From: JAHRVQ01 sp963976815
GTDB lineage: Bacteria; Pseudomonadota; Gammaproteobacteria; Pseudomonadales; Azotimanducaceae
Length of the DNA: 64,000 nucleotides
Reading direction: 5' to 3'
Assembly: GCA_963976815.1 (NCBI GenBank)
Contig: CAXBLU010000007.1
Coordinates: 124,001 to 188,000 of the forward strand
Below the pieces are notes generated by a model. The model saw only the letters and a list, made by a program, of their open reading frames with translations. It did not search any database and had not been told where the DNA came from. Positions 25,910 through 35,388 of this stretch are shown here, in pieces. The translations under genes were made by a program, and so were the position numbers. The first letter of the stretch is position 1. Each line of letters begins with the position of its first letter.

Positions 25910-26791
25910 ATGCCCGCACTTGAATCATTACCTGGCAGCGCCTCAACGAGTGACATATTGAAAATTCTCAAACGTGATGGCGCATTGATACTGACTGAGG
26001 TTCTTAGCCCGGCGGAGCTTAAGCAGTTCAGAGTGGAGCTAGACCCTTACATGCAGGCAACCGGTGAAGGACAAGATGACTTTACTGGCCGTTCCACAAC
26101 TCGAACCGGCGCCCTGATTGCCCGATCCAAAAAGGCCCGGGACATGGTGATGCACAAGACAATTGTCACCGCCGCAAATGAATTTCTTGCACCCTTTTGT
26201 CAGAGGATCCAACTGCACTTAACCCAAATCATTCGCCTTAAACCCGGTCAGGGCAAACAGCAAATTCATCGAGATCGCTGGGCCTGGGGTCGATATATGC
26301 AAAACATCGAACCGCAATTCAACACAATCTGGGCCATTACGGACTTTACAAAAGCAAATGGCGCCACTCAGGTTGTGCCCGGTAGTACCGATTGGCCGGA
26401 TGACAGGAAGGCTACGCCAGAGGAAATCTGTCAGGCAGAAATGAAAGCCGGTTCAGTTCTAATCTACAGCGGCGCAGTTTTCCACGGTGGTGGTGAAAAC
26501 CATTCCGACGCCGATCGTATCGGTGCAAACCTCACCTACACACTGGGCTGGCTCAGACAGGAAGAAAACCAATACCTCTCCTGCCCACCGGAAATTGCCA
26601 AAAACTTCTCAGACGAACTACAGGACATGCTTGGCTATACCATGGGGCAGTTCGCAATGGGTTATTACACGCCACCCGCCGCACCAGGGGAGCAACCAGA
26701 GTGTGTTACGCCTGCATTTGCTGTTCGAGAAGTGAATGGGGACGCACTCGGCGGGGCGGATTTATTGGCAGCGGCCCAGGAGAATACCTAA
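25910..26791 (+). CDS. phytanoyl-CoA dioxygenase (PhyH)-family oxygenase
   Basis: The ATG at 25910 after GGGA gives 293 residues (the longest frame, from 25862, adds 16). It is a non-heme Fe(II)/2-oxoglutarate enzyme: the HxD metal motif is IHRDRW (about 121-126), the distal His is in SGAVFHGGGENHSD (about 197), and an Arg for 2-oxoglutarate follows. VVPGSTDWPDD is the typical loop. The substrate is unknown. It is divergent from a TetR gene, a layout that suggests ligand-controlled expression. A second PhyH gene lies at 29950-30744. Confidence 0.87.
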   Translation: MPALESLPGSASTSDILKILKRDGALILTEVLSPAELKQFRVELDPYMQATGEGQDDFTGRSTTRTGALIARSKKARDMVMHKTIVTAANEFLAPFCQRIQLHLTQIIRLKPGQGKQQIHRDRWAWGRYMQNIEPQFNTIWAITDFTKANGATQVVPGSTDWPDDRKATPEEICQAEMKAGSVLIYSGAVFHGGGENHSDADRIGANLTYTLGWLRQEENQYLSCPPEIAKNFSDELQDMLGYTMGQFAMGYYTPPAAPGEQPECVTPAFAVREVNGDALGGADLLAAAQENT

Positions 26792-26813
26792 CCCGAAGCT
26801 ATGGGCCGAAGCT

Positions 26814-26840
26814 CTGGACTTAAGACACCCTTAAGCCCAG
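26814..26840. terminator. hairpin between convergent genes, probable terminator
   Basis: CTGGACTTAAG and CTTAAGCCCAG form an 11-bp stem with one mismatch and a 5-base loop. It lies between the PhyH gene (ends 26791) and the convergent PLP decarboxylase (ends 26856). No T tract follows on either side. Confidence 0.4.
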
Positions 26841-26855
26841 ACCTTCAAGACTCAC

Positions 26856-28100
26856 TTAAGAGTATCTAGCCTCGGTCACCGCACTATTGTCTCCCGATTT
26901 GACCGCTGCTAATGACTCAGCAAGATCAGCAAGGTAAACATCGGTCACTTCAAAATGAAAGGGTGACAACATCAGGTGCAACGCCCGTGGCTCCGTCGTC
27001 AAGCTGGTGAACCAACCTCTTTTATACATCTGCTTGTAAACAGCAAACACATCAACATCAGTATGCCCAAAGGCAACAATGCCTAATTGCGGCGCACCTA
27101 ACACCTCAAACCCGAGTGCCTTGACGCCCACCTCAATCACTTCTCGAGCATCGGTCACAAGCTTGTGTTTGGCGCTATAACCTTCAACTCCGAGATAATT
27201 CATGACCGCCCAGGCCGCAGAAATGGCGCCACCGGGGCGTGTACCCGCCAGGGTTGGCGTAATCATTCTGCCACCGGGCCAATTGTCACAATCAAATATC
27301 ATATGCTGATGTAATGACTCATCTCGAAACAACACCGTCGAGGCACCCTTTGCACAAAAACCATACTTGTGCAGATCCGCGGACATCGAACTCACCCCAG
27401 GGACTTCAAAATCAAAAGGCTCTATATCTACACCATTCATTCGAACGAAAGGGGCCGCATAGCCACCGACACAGGCATCCACATGGAGCCAGACATTTTT
27501 TTCCGTGGCGATCTCTCCGAGCTTGACGATGGGATCGATAAGCCCATAGGGAAAACAAGGCGCTGACCCCACCAACATAATTGTCATATCATCGATGGCC
27601 TCGGCCATCGCAACAGTATCTGCTAACAAATCGTCTCCGCAGGGTATTCTGCGCATCTCCAGATCCATCAGCTTGGCAGCTTTATCAAATGCGGGATGAG
27701 CAGACCAGGGAGCGACTATATTTCGCGCCCCCTCTTTAGATGTGTTAGCACGATGATAATCACGGGCGGTTTTAATCGCCATGGTAATTGAATCCGTTCC
27801 ACCGGAAGTGATCGTGCCGGCTGCATTTTCTGGTGCATGCAGTAAACTCAGCCCCATGCCAATCACTTCATCTTCCATCTGCTTCAAACTTGGAAAAGCC
27901 ATCGGCCCAAGACCGTTCTCGGACATATATAAGGTGTAGGCCTCTTTTTGAACCTGAAGCACATCTTCTCCGGCATTGAAGACATAAACCGCGGTCTTAC
28001 CGTCGCGCCACTTGGCATCCCCCGCGCCTCGCGTAATCATTTCCTCTTTTAGACCCGGCCATTCTTGACCCTGTTTGGGCATTTCTTTAATCATGATCAT
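26856..28100 (-). CDS. PLP-dependent decarboxylase/lyase (sphingosine-1-phosphate-lyase/group II decarboxylase type)
   Basis: The ATG at 28100 follows AAAAGG; a GTG at 28121 would add seven residues. The 414-residue fold-type-I enzyme has GTITSGGTDSITMAIKTARD (cofactor phosphate site), HVDACVGGYAAPF (Asp to the pyridine nitrogen) and SADLHKYGFCAKGAS with the Schiff-base Lys. The sequence resembles sphingosine-1-phosphate lyase more than glutamate decarboxylase. It would cleave or decarboxylate an amino substrate. It is followed upstream by a zinc alcohol dehydrogenase gene on the same strand, so the two may act in sequence (aldehyde then alcohol), which is inference. Confidence 0.82.
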   Translation of the reverse strand: MIMIKEMPKQGQEWPGLKEEMITRGAGDAKWRDGKTAVYVFNAGEDVLQVQKEAYTLYMSENGLGPMAFPSLKQMEDEVIGMGLSLLHAPENAAGTITSGGTDSITMAIKTARDYHRANTSKEGARNIVAPWSAHPAFDKAAKLMDLEMRRIPCGDDLLADTVAMAEAIDDMTIMLVGSAPCFPYGLIDPIVKLGEIATEKNVWLHVDACVGGYAAPFVRMNGVDIEPFDFEVPGVSSMSADLHKYGFCAKGASTVLFRDESLHQHMIFDCDNWPGGRMITPTLAGTRPGGAISAAWAVMNYLGVEGYSAKHKLVTDAREVIEVGVKALGFEVLGAPQLGIVAFGHTDVDVFAVYKQMYKRGWFTSLTTEPRALHLMLSPFHFEVTDVYLADLAESLAAVKSGDNSAVTEARYS

Positions 28101-28174
28101 TTGCCTTTTATTGTTTGTCACATTGAAATTTGGTTCGAATTCCTATGTCGGATCCCATGGGATATTCATATTGT

Positions 28175-29179
28175 TTAGGGCGTAAAAACGACCTTAACCG
28201 CCTCCTCCGCGAGCAACTGGGTTTCGTAAGCTTCACTCGCCTGCTCCAGTGTAAAGGTATGACTCACGAGGGGTTTTCGGTCTATTTTGCCGGAGCGAAT
28301 CAGTTCCGATGCTTCAATAAATTCTTCCATGCTCCAGGCCCAGGAACCCAATACCTTAAGCCCCTTGCGCATAATGATGTTGTAGTCGAGGCTAACGTTT
28401 TGCTCGAATACAGCAACAATCACAACTCGACCATCCACTCTGGTAATGGCCAGGGCCTGCTCCAGCACGCTAGTACCTTTAAAATGTTTACCCAACCCAG
28501 CGCAATCATAAACCGCGTCAACGTTACCATCGATCGCATCCACCAGGGCCAATTGTTCTGAACCGGTAAGCTCCAGGATGGCTTTTACGGCGTCTACTTT
28601 GCCCGCATTAACAATCTGATCCGCGCCGAGCTCAGAAGCCTTAGCCAGGCGTTTCTCCGACAGATCTACGACAATCACCTGGGCGTTTGAACGGGCTTTA
28701 ATACACTGCAAAATGCCCAGGCCAATAATGCCCGCCCCCATAATCACATGGGTTTCACCGTCCTGGGCGTCTCCCAGGTTGGCAGCGTGCAGGGAGGTGG
28801 CGAGGGGTTCGGTGGTTGCGGCTTCAACAAAACTAATCTTGTCGTCGATTGGGATTAGACTTGCCGCCATCTCGGGGGACAGCTTAACAAATTCGGCATT
28901 CGCACCCATCCCCACAGAGATCACGCGGTCACCGATTCGCACACCTGGCACATCGCCGCAGATTTCAGCCACTTCACCACTAAACTCATGACCCAAAACT
29001 CTACCTGTCTCAATTGGATTACCAAGATCCAGGAACATACCGTGGCGATAAGTATGCAGATCTGAACCACAGATACCGCAGGCCTTAACCCGCAGCAGAA
29101 CCTCACCTTCAGCGAGATTAGGTTGCTCTACCTGTTCGAACCGGACATCTCTTGGACCGTGGAATACGGCTGCTTTCAT
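28175..29179 (-). CDS. zinc-dependent medium-chain alcohol dehydrogenase
   Basis: The ATG at 29179 is preceded by a purine-rich GGAGAGGGGGGAG site; a longer frame to 29254 has no support. The 334-residue MDR enzyme shows ACGICGSDLH with catalytic zinc Cys37, RVLGHEFSGEV (zinc His), the Rossmann motif MGAGIIGLGILQCI and VIVVDLSEKRL. It belongs to the sorbitol/threonine/butanediol dehydrogenase group, with the substrate undetermined. The structural-zinc Cys cluster of horse-liver type is not obvious. It lies upstream of the PLP decarboxylase with a 74-bp gap. Confidence 0.88.
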   Translation of the reverse strand: MKAAVFHGPRDVRFEQVEQPNLAEGEVLLRVKACGICGSDLHTYRHGMFLDLGNPIETGRVLGHEFSGEVAEICGDVPGVRIGDRVISVGMGANAEFVKLSPEMAASLIPIDDKISFVEAATTEPLATSLHAANLGDAQDGETHVIMGAGIIGLGILQCIKARSNAQVIVVDLSEKRLAKASELGADQIVNAGKVDAVKAILELTGSEQLALVDAIDGNVDAVYDCAGLGKHFKGTSVLEQALAITRVDGRVVIVAVFEQNVSLDYNIIMRKGLKVLGSWAWSMEEFIEASELIRSGKIDRKPLVSHTFTLEQASEAYETQLLAEEAVKVVFTP

Positions 29180-29283
29180 AGTCTCCCCCCTCTCCTTTGT
29201 CTGACGCTCACTTATGTCCACATGTGTGCCGCTGGAGCAATTTGCTATAGTCATGGGCCCAAACCAAGCCGGACGCTACTACA

Positions 29284-29940
29284 ATGCCAACACTTCACGG
29301 ATTTTCCTACAGTAACTATTACAACATTCCAAAACATGCATTGTTATACAAGGGCGTTTCATTTGATGAGGACCTGGTCTATCCCAGCGCAGATGGTTAT
29401 AGCGCTTTGAGCCCAGCCCTTAAAGTACCGAGCTTCACAACCGACGACAACCAACATCTTTCTGAGGCGGCTGTACTGTGTGAGTACATCGAAGATGCTT
29501 ACCCACAGAAGCCGTTGTATCCAACTGACCCGTTTGCACGAAATAGAACACGGCAACTGATGCATATGGCTGAACTATACCTGGAGCTTCCCAACCGCAG
29601 ACTGATTCCCTACAGCTTTAGCAATCAATCAGCACCGGAGCCGGTGGTGAGTGAAGTCAACGCGGTGGTTGAACGAGGGATTAATAGTGTTAACGCCCTC
29701 GCGACATTTAGCCCCTGGGTCCTTGGTGCTGAGTTCAGCATGGCGGACATCTATTTATTTTATGTGTTGATGGTGGCAGACATGGGCGGCGCGATAACGG
29801 GCGTGGATCTCAATGATCGCATCGCCGGTCTAAAGGATTGGCGCGAGGCTTTTGCTGCAGACCCCATCAGCCAGCGTGTTGCGGCGGATACAGAGGCTAA
29901 TCGCGAAGGCTTTTTTGGCTATATCCAAAGTCTGAGTTGA
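29284..29940 (+). CDS. glutathione S-transferase-like protein
   Basis: A 218-residue GST-fold protein. The thioredoxin-like N-terminal domain has GFSYSNYYNIPKHALLYKGV and the cis-Pro/Ser region KVPSFTTDDNQHLSEAAVLC; an all-helical C-terminal domain follows (PWVLGAEFSMADIYLFYVLM). It may conjugate glutathione or act as an isomerase. It is divergent from the alcohol dehydrogenase gene (104 bp between starts) and convergent with the second PhyH gene 9 bp away. Confidence 0.85.
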   Translation: MPTLHGFSYSNYYNIPKHALLYKGVSFDEDLVYPSADGYSALSPALKVPSFTTDDNQHLSEAAVLCEYIEDAYPQKPLYPTDPFARNRTRQLMHMAELYLELPNRRLIPYSFSNQSAPEPVVSEVNAVVERGINSVNALATFSPWVLGAEFSMADIYLFYVLMVADMGGAITGVDLNDRIAGLKDWREAFAADPISQRVAADTEANREGFFGYIQSLS

Positions 29941-29949
29941 GTAAAATGA

Positions 29950-30744
29950 CTAAAGCGCATTCACCTGCATAGCATCTTCACCAAAAAGGATGCTGCGGGA
30001 CGCCAATCTCTTGTAACGAAGACTCATGGTCCGGGCGTCCATCAGGCAAACACTGAATGCACGGCGGGGACTATTGGTGCGATTAACGCCACTGGCATGG
30101 AGCGTCCAGGGGTTGAGCAGCACCACTTCACCCGCCTCTAGCACCAGAGAAAACCTACCGGGATGCTGTTCAAATTCCTGCGCCATCTCCGGAGTTAAAA
30201 ATCCGCTTGGATGTTTTGGATTGAGAATTTCATGCTGGGTACCAGGAATAATTTCGACACAGCCATTTTCTTCATTCGCCTCATCTAGCGCCGTATAGAT
30301 CGTCAGCTTCGGGTCACGATCCAATGCGCGCCAACGATCCTGATGAAGGGGCAATACCGTACCGCCACCGGCGGGCTTATTCATAAACATGGCTCGGAAC
30401 ACTGCAACGGCTAAATCCCCATAGAAATGGCGAGCAGCCTCAGCAAAAATTGGTAATTGCATATAGGCTAAAAATACCGGATCCCGCTCCAGCAGCTGGA
30501 TCTTTCGATAGTTTAGCGTGCGTCCCTTGTGGCCACGGGTTTGTTCTCCAGCAGAATCATAGGCCCCATCGACGGAATCCAATTGCATCAACATACGGTC
30601 GTAGTCAAGATTTGCTTCCCCAAGCATGATCTCATCGATCCGCTTTTTCATCGAAGCCACGGTTTCATCGGGCACAATTTTGCCTAGTCGCAAATAACCC
30701 TGGGTATCAAAATCTTGCCATTGCTGCTCGGTGATATGGTTCAT
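29950..30744 (-). CDS. phytanoyl-CoA dioxygenase (PhyH)-family oxygenase, second copy
   Basis: A 264-residue Fe(II)/2-oxoglutarate oxygenase. The metal motif is LHQDRW (HxD, about 136-141), the distal His is in NPWTLHASGVNRT (about 218), and RRAFSVCLMD carries the likely 2-oxoglutarate Arg. The loop VEIIPGTQHE is typical. It is only distantly similar to the other PhyH protein at 25910. The substrate is unknown. It is a single gene with a 218-bp upstream gap shared with a divergent membrane protein gene. Confidence 0.87.
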   Translation of the reverse strand: MNHITEQQWQDFDTQGYLRLGKIVPDETVASMKKRIDEIMLGEANLDYDRMLMQLDSVDGAYDSAGEQTRGHKGRTLNYRKIQLLERDPVFLAYMQLPIFAEAARHFYGDLAVAVFRAMFMNKPAGGGTVLPLHQDRWRALDRDPKLTIYTALDEANEENGCVEIIPGTQHEILNPKHPSGFLTPEMAQEFEQHPGRFSLVLEAGEVVLLNPWTLHASGVNRTNSPRRAFSVCLMDARTMSLRYKRLASRSILFGEDAMQVNAL

Positions 30745-30962
30745 ATATATCGCTGCCCTATTTAGCAGCCTCTACCGGCAGCCATAAGCAAGCCAGAAGA
30801 TTTCCTACCGTTGCGCACCATCATACAACCTCCACCGTGCATCTGAATAAGTTAGTGTAAAGTTATCCCAACGGACCAACCTTACAACCCGAGAGCATCG
30901 AGCGAAAGTTTCCCAACTGCAGTACAATCGGCCCAATCTAACTACCCATCGTAGCGCGCACC

Positions 30963-31499
30963 ATGCTTAGAATAGCCCTGCAGATTATTGGCATCCTGAT
31001 CCTGATCCCGGCTGTGACCATCGTCACCCTCAAGCTCGACAACATGAACGCCGACGGACCCTCAATTTTATTTCCCGGCGGCAAACTCGTCAGCGGCACA
31101 ATGCATAGCGGCCCTGAACCTGACTGGTCATTCACCGACGATGTTTTTGTCATCGAATTGCAACTCGAAGATCCCCTGGCTTCCCGACGTATTTTTATCA
31201 TGGAGTACGACGGCAAGGTCTACGTCCCCTCGGGATATATGAAATCGTTCCTGGGGCGACTTTGGAAAGACTGGGCATTTGCGGCGGATGCCGGTGACGG
31301 TTTAGGTGTGGTGCGCATAAACGACGTTCGCTACGAACGAAAACTAATTCGGCTGGAAGATGCTGACACCGTCGCAGGGGTTGCAGCTAAAATGGCCGCC
31401 AAGTATTCCGGCGGATCAGAAGCCGCCATACCAGGTATCATCAGCTCGATAGAAAACGGCGACACCTGGATTTTTGAACTGGCACCCCGGGAGGGTTGA
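30963..31499 (+). CDS. membrane-anchored protein of an unnamed family (copy A)
   Basis: A 178-residue protein: one N-terminal membrane helix (about 4-24, IALQIIGILILIPAVTIVTL), then a soluble domain with PGGKLVSGT, PDWSF, SRRIFIMEYDGKVYV, VRINDVRYERK and a final WIFEL. The same landmarks (DWSF, SRR...FIM.DG..Y, G..RI...Y) occur in the proteins at 38507-39061 and, more weakly, 45952-46446, so they are paralogues. The soluble part is probably periplasmic. No known domain is recognised. A 44-residue ORF follows directly. Confidence 0.7.
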   Translation: MLRIALQIIGILILIPAVTIVTLKLDNMNADGPSILFPGGKLVSGTMHSGPEPDWSFTDDVFVIELQLEDPLASRRIFIMEYDGKVYVPSGYMKSFLGRLWKDWAFAADAGDGLGVVRINDVRYERKLIRLEDADTVAGVAAKMAAKYSGGSEAAIPGIISSIENGDTWIFELAPREG

Positions 31500-31500
31500 G

Positions 31501-31635
31501 ATGAAAACGAAAAACTATCTGATCTTATGTGCCGGAATCACAACAGTCCTTGTTTTGAGCTTGTTGTTTGTTCCTGCTTTTTCCAATGCTGTAGAGCAAG
31601 TTACGCTACTGTTTCTCTCAACTAACGCAAGATAA
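31501..31635 (+). CDS. small hydrophobic peptide, 44 residues
   Basis: The ATG sits 1 bp after the stop of copy A, preceded by GGGAGG in the end of that gene. The product is a short basic start (MKTKNYL), a hydrophobic stretch (about 7-27) with an FSNA-type cleavage site, and a short hydrophobic end. It is either a tiny membrane or secreted peptide or a chance frame. Tight coupling and a good ribosome site favour translation. Confidence 0.45.
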   Translation: MKTKNYLILCAGITTVLVLSLLFVPAFSNAVEQVTLLFLSTNAR

Positions 31636-31664
31636 CAGTGCCAGCCATCGGGCTCCGCCCTGTT

Positions 31665-33266
31665 CTAGGCGGCTTTATCCTTTAGATTTTGATTCGCAAG
31701 GTACTCATCATAGGTACCCTGGAAGTCGACAACTTCCTGACCTTTGATCTCTACCACACGGGTTGCGAGTGATGAAACAAACTCACGGTCGTGACTGACA
31801 AATATCAAAGTACCGTCAAACTTCTTAAGCGCTAGATTCAGCGCTTCAATTGCTTCCATATCAAGGTGATTGGTTGGCTCGTCCATAATCAGGACGTTGG
31901 CACCGGACAACATCAGTTTGCCAAACATCAATCGATTCTTCTCGCCACCGGAACACACCCGTGCACGCTTGTTAGCATCATCAGCGGTAAACAGTAAACG
32001 ACCTAGCAAGCCGCGAATCATCAGGTCATCGTCTCCCGCTTTCCGCCATTGGGACATCCAATCAAACAGGGTCAGATCTGAATCAAAATCCACCGTGCTG
32101 TCCTGGGGACAATAAGCGATATTGGCATTCTCAGACCACTTCACTTGACCTTTGTTTGCGCTCAATTCATTGATCAGGCACCGAAGGAAGGTTGTCTTGC
32201 CGGCGCCGTTCTCACCAATAACAGCCAATCTGGCTCCCGCCTCAAGAATCAAATCACCACCGGCAAACAATAATTCATCAAAACCGTGGGCCATATCTTC
32301 CAGTACCAGGGCCTGACGATGAAGCTGCTTGTCCTGCTTGAAGCTGATCGACGGCGTCAAACGGCTCGAAGACTTAACCTCATCCAACTGGATCTTATCT
32401 AGTTTTTTAGCCCGGGAACTCGCCTGTTTGGCTTTTGACGCATTGGCGGAAAAACGATTCACAAAACCCTGTAGCTCTTCTATTTCTGCACTCTTCTTAG
32501 AGTTCTCGGTTAACAACTGCTGTTGGACCAATGCTGCGGCTTCAGTAAATCGTTCATAGTTGCCTGGGTATATCCGCAGCTCACCGTAATCAATATCCGC
32601 CATATGAGTACAGACAGAATTCAGGAAGTGCCGATCGTGGGAAATCACAATCATGGTGCATTTGCGTTCGTTCAAAACGTTTGCCAACCAGCTAATGCTG
32701 TGGATATCCAGATTGTTGGTAGGCTCATCTAACAGCAGGATATCTGGATCGGAAAACAATGCCTGGGCCAACAAAACCCGCAACTTAAAACCAGGCGCGA
32801 TCTGACTCATCAGCTCAAAATGCTCTGACTCATCAATACCCGCCTCCGTTAGGAGACCACCGGCACGACTCTCGGCCGTATAACCATCTAGCTGGGCGAA
32901 TTCGGTTTCGAGTTCAGCTACCTGCATACCCTCTTCTTCACTCATCTCCGGCAAAGCGTAGATTCGATCCCGCTCCTGCTTGATCTTCCACAGGGCCGCG
33001 TCTCCCATAATTACAGCATCCACAACGCTGTAGGCTTCAAAGGCAAACTGATCCTGACTCAAGGTGCCGACCCTGTTACCCGGCGTCACTGCTATATTGC
33101 CTGATGTGGGCGCAAGCTCTCCGCTAAGGATTTTCATAAAGGTAGACTTGCCACAGCCATTGGCACCGATCAGGCCATAGCGATTGCCATGGCCAAATTG
33201 GGCCGAAATATTTTCAAACAATGGCTCAGCGCCAAATTGCATGGTGATGTTTGCTGTGGTGATCAA
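31665..33266 (-). CDS. ABC-F family ATPase (YbiT-like)
   Basis: A 533-residue soluble protein with two ABC domains and no membrane segment. First Walker A is GANGCGKST (about 36-44) with Walker B DILLLDEPTNNLD; second Walker A is GENGAGKTT with signature CSGGEKNRLMFGKL and Walker B LIMDEPTNHLD. The first signature is degenerate (PGFKLRVLLAQAL). A charged linker of about 60 residues (the P-site tRNA interaction motif region) joins the domains. ABC-F proteins act on the ribosome. Length and layout best fit YbiT among housekeeping ABC-Fs. Confidence 0.92.
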   Translation of the reverse strand: MITTANITMQFGAEPLFENISAQFGHGNRYGLIGANGCGKSTFMKILSGELAPTSGNIAVTPGNRVGTLSQDQFAFEAYSVVDAVIMGDAALWKIKQERDRIYALPEMSEEEGMQVAELETEFAQLDGYTAESRAGGLLTEAGIDESEHFELMSQIAPGFKLRVLLAQALFSDPDILLLDEPTNNLDIHSISWLANVLNERKCTMIVISHDRHFLNSVCTHMADIDYGELRIYPGNYERFTEAAALVQQQLLTENSKKSAEIEELQGFVNRFSANASKAKQASSRAKKLDKIQLDEVKSSSRLTPSISFKQDKQLHRQALVLEDMAHGFDELLFAGGDLILEAGARLAVIGENGAGKTTFLRCLINELSANKGQVKWSENANIAYCPQDSTVDFDSDLTLFDWMSQWRKAGDDDLMIRGLLGRLLFTADDANKRARVCSGGEKNRLMFGKLMLSGANVLIMDEPTNHLDMEAIEALNLALKKFDGTLIFVSHDREFVSSLATRVVEIKGQEVVDFQGTYDEYLANQNLKDKAA

Positions 33267-33433
33267 TTGTATTACCTAAAAAGCTGGGCGGGAGGAAAGG
33301 GCGTGATCGAGCGCGCGGAGGTTATAGGTTTTGGTGGGGATTGTCGAACTTAAAGGGTCCTGAGGCAGACCGCCGGTCGGCGCAATAGTCTACTACAGCC
33401 TATCTGCTGAGGGTTGGGCTCAGCCGCCCCACA

Positions 33434-33904
33434 TCAGTCTTTTGGCACCTTCCTCGCCAACAGTACGATCGGGATACTCCTTTGAGTTGCCTGCTGATAT
33501 CCCGAGTATCTCGGCTGAAGCTGAATCAGTTTATGCCACCAGACTTGCCTCGCCTCCTCAACCAGCGGGCTTGCAATTACCTGATGCTTCTCGCTTCCAA
33601 CCTGAATGGTCACTTCCGGCTGATGCAGAAGATTATGATACCACCCCGGGTTATCGGCACCGCCTGCGTTTGAGGCAATTAGCAGGTAGCCATCGGGATG
33701 TGCAAAATAAGGCATCGGCGTCCGGTAGCGCTTCCCGGATTTGCGACCCTGGGTTGTCAGTAAAAGGATGTCTAAACCATCAAGACGATGGCCAAGATGG
33801 CCAGCACTGATACGATAAATAGCAGTGTGAATTTTCGATATAAACCTGAGCGCCAGCGGCCCTGGCACGTAGGATATAAATGCAGTACTTGGTTTGTTTT
33901 GCAA
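33434..33904 (-). CDS. deazaflavin-dependent nitroreductase-family protein (PNPOx-like split barrel)
   Basis: A 156-residue protein with the pattern of the F420H2/deazaflavin-dependent nitroreductase family: LDILLLTTQGRKSGKRYRTP, YLLIASNAGGADNPGWYHNL, VTIQVGSEKHQV and the segment WWHKLIQLQPRYSGYQQATQ. The family is best known from actinobacteria but occurs in Proteobacteria, where the cofactor is often unclear. The substrate is unknown. It is a single gene with short flanks. Confidence 0.82.
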   Translation of the reverse strand: MQNKPSTAFISYVPGPLALRFISKIHTAIYRISAGHLGHRLDGLDILLLTTQGRKSGKRYRTPMPYFAHPDGYLLIASNAGGADNPGWYHNLLHQPEVTIQVGSEKHQVIASPLVEEARQVWWHKLIQLQPRYSGYQQATQRSIPIVLLARKVPKD

Positions 33905-33972
33905 TATGCTGCACCAGAAATGATGTCGTCGAGTCAGACGTTCCGAATTAAATAGGACTCAAGCAATCGACC

Positions 33973-35388
33973 TTAAGTCTCCGCCCCAACAACCGTCGCC
34001 TGTTCCTCCTTGACCTTTAACAACATCACGGCACCAACAATCATAAGCAAGGCAAGTGAAGCAAAGCCAAGTCGTTGGGATTCAAAAACGTCGGTAATCG
34101 TCGCCACCAGCAATGGCGCAAGAAATGCGGTGACCGTAGAAGACAGTGCAAACAAACCAAAAAACTGGGTGATCATTTCAGGTGGCGAGATCCGTGCCAT
34201 CAGGGTCCTAGAAGCAGACAAGCCCGTTACAAAAAACATCGCAAACACCTGATTGGTGCCAAAGTAGAATAACTCAGGCAAGGATGAAAAATAGGGTGAG
34301 TCCCACACAGGCTCTGAGCCGACCTTAATCACATACAAGATAGTATCGGGTTGTACCGATACTAGTGTTAGTAGCACCAGCGCACTGGTGCCAATGGCAA
34401 TCTGCAGCGCAAGAAATGAGCCGATGCGGTCATCCAGCCTACCGCCCAGGTACGCACCAAACATCGCAGAACCACTGGTGCATAAACCAAAAATCAGCAG
34501 CGTGGTGGTATCCCAACCAAACGTGCCCGATGCATAGATGCCGCCAAAGGTCAGCACACCCACCATGCCATCAATAAAAAACATCCGCGCAAGTAGATAG
34601 CGCGCAATGTTGGAGTAGTGGCTGACATGTTTCAGCGTCAGGAAAACGTCCTTTACCCCTTCCTTTGCTAGCTGCCACATCGGTAAAGGTGAAGCTTTGC
34701 CGTCGGGCGTAAATAGTAGGATCGGCAAGGTCATGAGTAACATCCAGCCACCGGCAATCGGCCCAACAATTCTATTGTGTTCGTGGGTTGCCTGATCAAT
34801 ACCAAACAATGGTACCTCCGGCAGGAAAGCCCAACTTTGATTACCGGGCATCGAGAATGCAATTAGGACAAACAACATGAGCATCAGACCACCCACATTG
34901 CCTAGGGAAAATGCCAGACCCGAGATCAGACCAACGCGGTTCACCGGCGCAATCGACGGTAACATCGCGTTGTGGAAAACCTCGGAAATGGTGAAACAAA
35001 TTTTGATTGCGAATAAGATCGCCAGCGAAACACCCAGATTTAATCCCTTGCCCTCTGGCTCAACAAACCACAGACAAAAGGCGCCCGCCGTCATCATCAA
35101 TACAGTGCCCGCAATCCAGGGTTTGCGGCGCCCATCCTTGTCGGCAATGGCACCCAAGAACGGCGCCGTTAGGGCAAGCACAAAACCCGCACCGGCTGTA
35201 ATGTAACCAATCAGCGCCTGACCCTGGACCGGGTCACCGACAACCGTGTTACTAAAGTAAGGATAAAAGACGTAAATAATCACCATGATGTAGTAAGGAT
35301 CTCGGGCACCCTGCCCAAACGTCCAACTGAAGTAACCAAGGGGGCTTGCAGCCGGCGTACCGGCTAAGGATAAGACTTTATTATTCAT
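33973..35388 (-). CDS. MFS transporter of the UMF1 type
   Basis: The ATG at 35388 gives 471 residues (a GTG at 35397 would add three). About 12 membrane helices are visible. SPLGYFSWTFGQGARDPYY at the start, APFLGAIADKDGRRKPW (the motif-A loop) and FTISEVFHNAMLPSIAPVNR match the UMF1/Atg22-like MFS group. The transported substrate is unknown, and many bacterial members are uncharacterised. It is a single gene on the minus strand with 275 bp upstream. Confidence 0.85.
   Translation of the reverse strand: MNNKVLSLAGTPAASPLGYFSWTFGQGARDPYYIMVIIYVFYPYFSNTVVGDPVQGQALIGYITAGAGFVLALTAPFLGAIADKDGRRKPWIAGTVLMMTAGAFCLWFVEPEGKGLNLGVSLAILFAIKICFTISEVFHNAMLPSIAPVNRVGLISGLAFSLGNVGGLMLMLFVLIAFSMPGNQSWAFLPEVPLFGIDQATHEHNRIVGPIAGGWMLLMTLPILLFTPDGKASPLPMWQLAKEGVKDVFLTLKHVSHYSNIARYLLARMFFIDGMVGVLTFGGIYASGTFGWDTTTLLIFGLCTSGSAMFGAYLGGRLDDRIGSFLALQIAIGTSALVLLTLVSVQPDTILYVIKVGSEPVWDSPYFSSLPELFYFGTNQVFAMFFVTGLSASRTLMARISPPEMITQFFGLFALSSTVTAFLAPLLVATITDVFESQRLGFASLALLMIVGAVMLLKVKEEQATVVGAET

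Noticed and set aside
28125..28160. GGTTCGAATTCC resembling a tRNA T-arm
   Set aside because: No acceptor, D-arm or anticodon stem could be placed around it, and it lies in a gene gap next to a decarboxylase start.
33442..33810. 122-codon plus-strand frame
   Set aside because: It lies opposite the deazaflavin-type reductase gene, which has clear family motifs; the plus frame has none.
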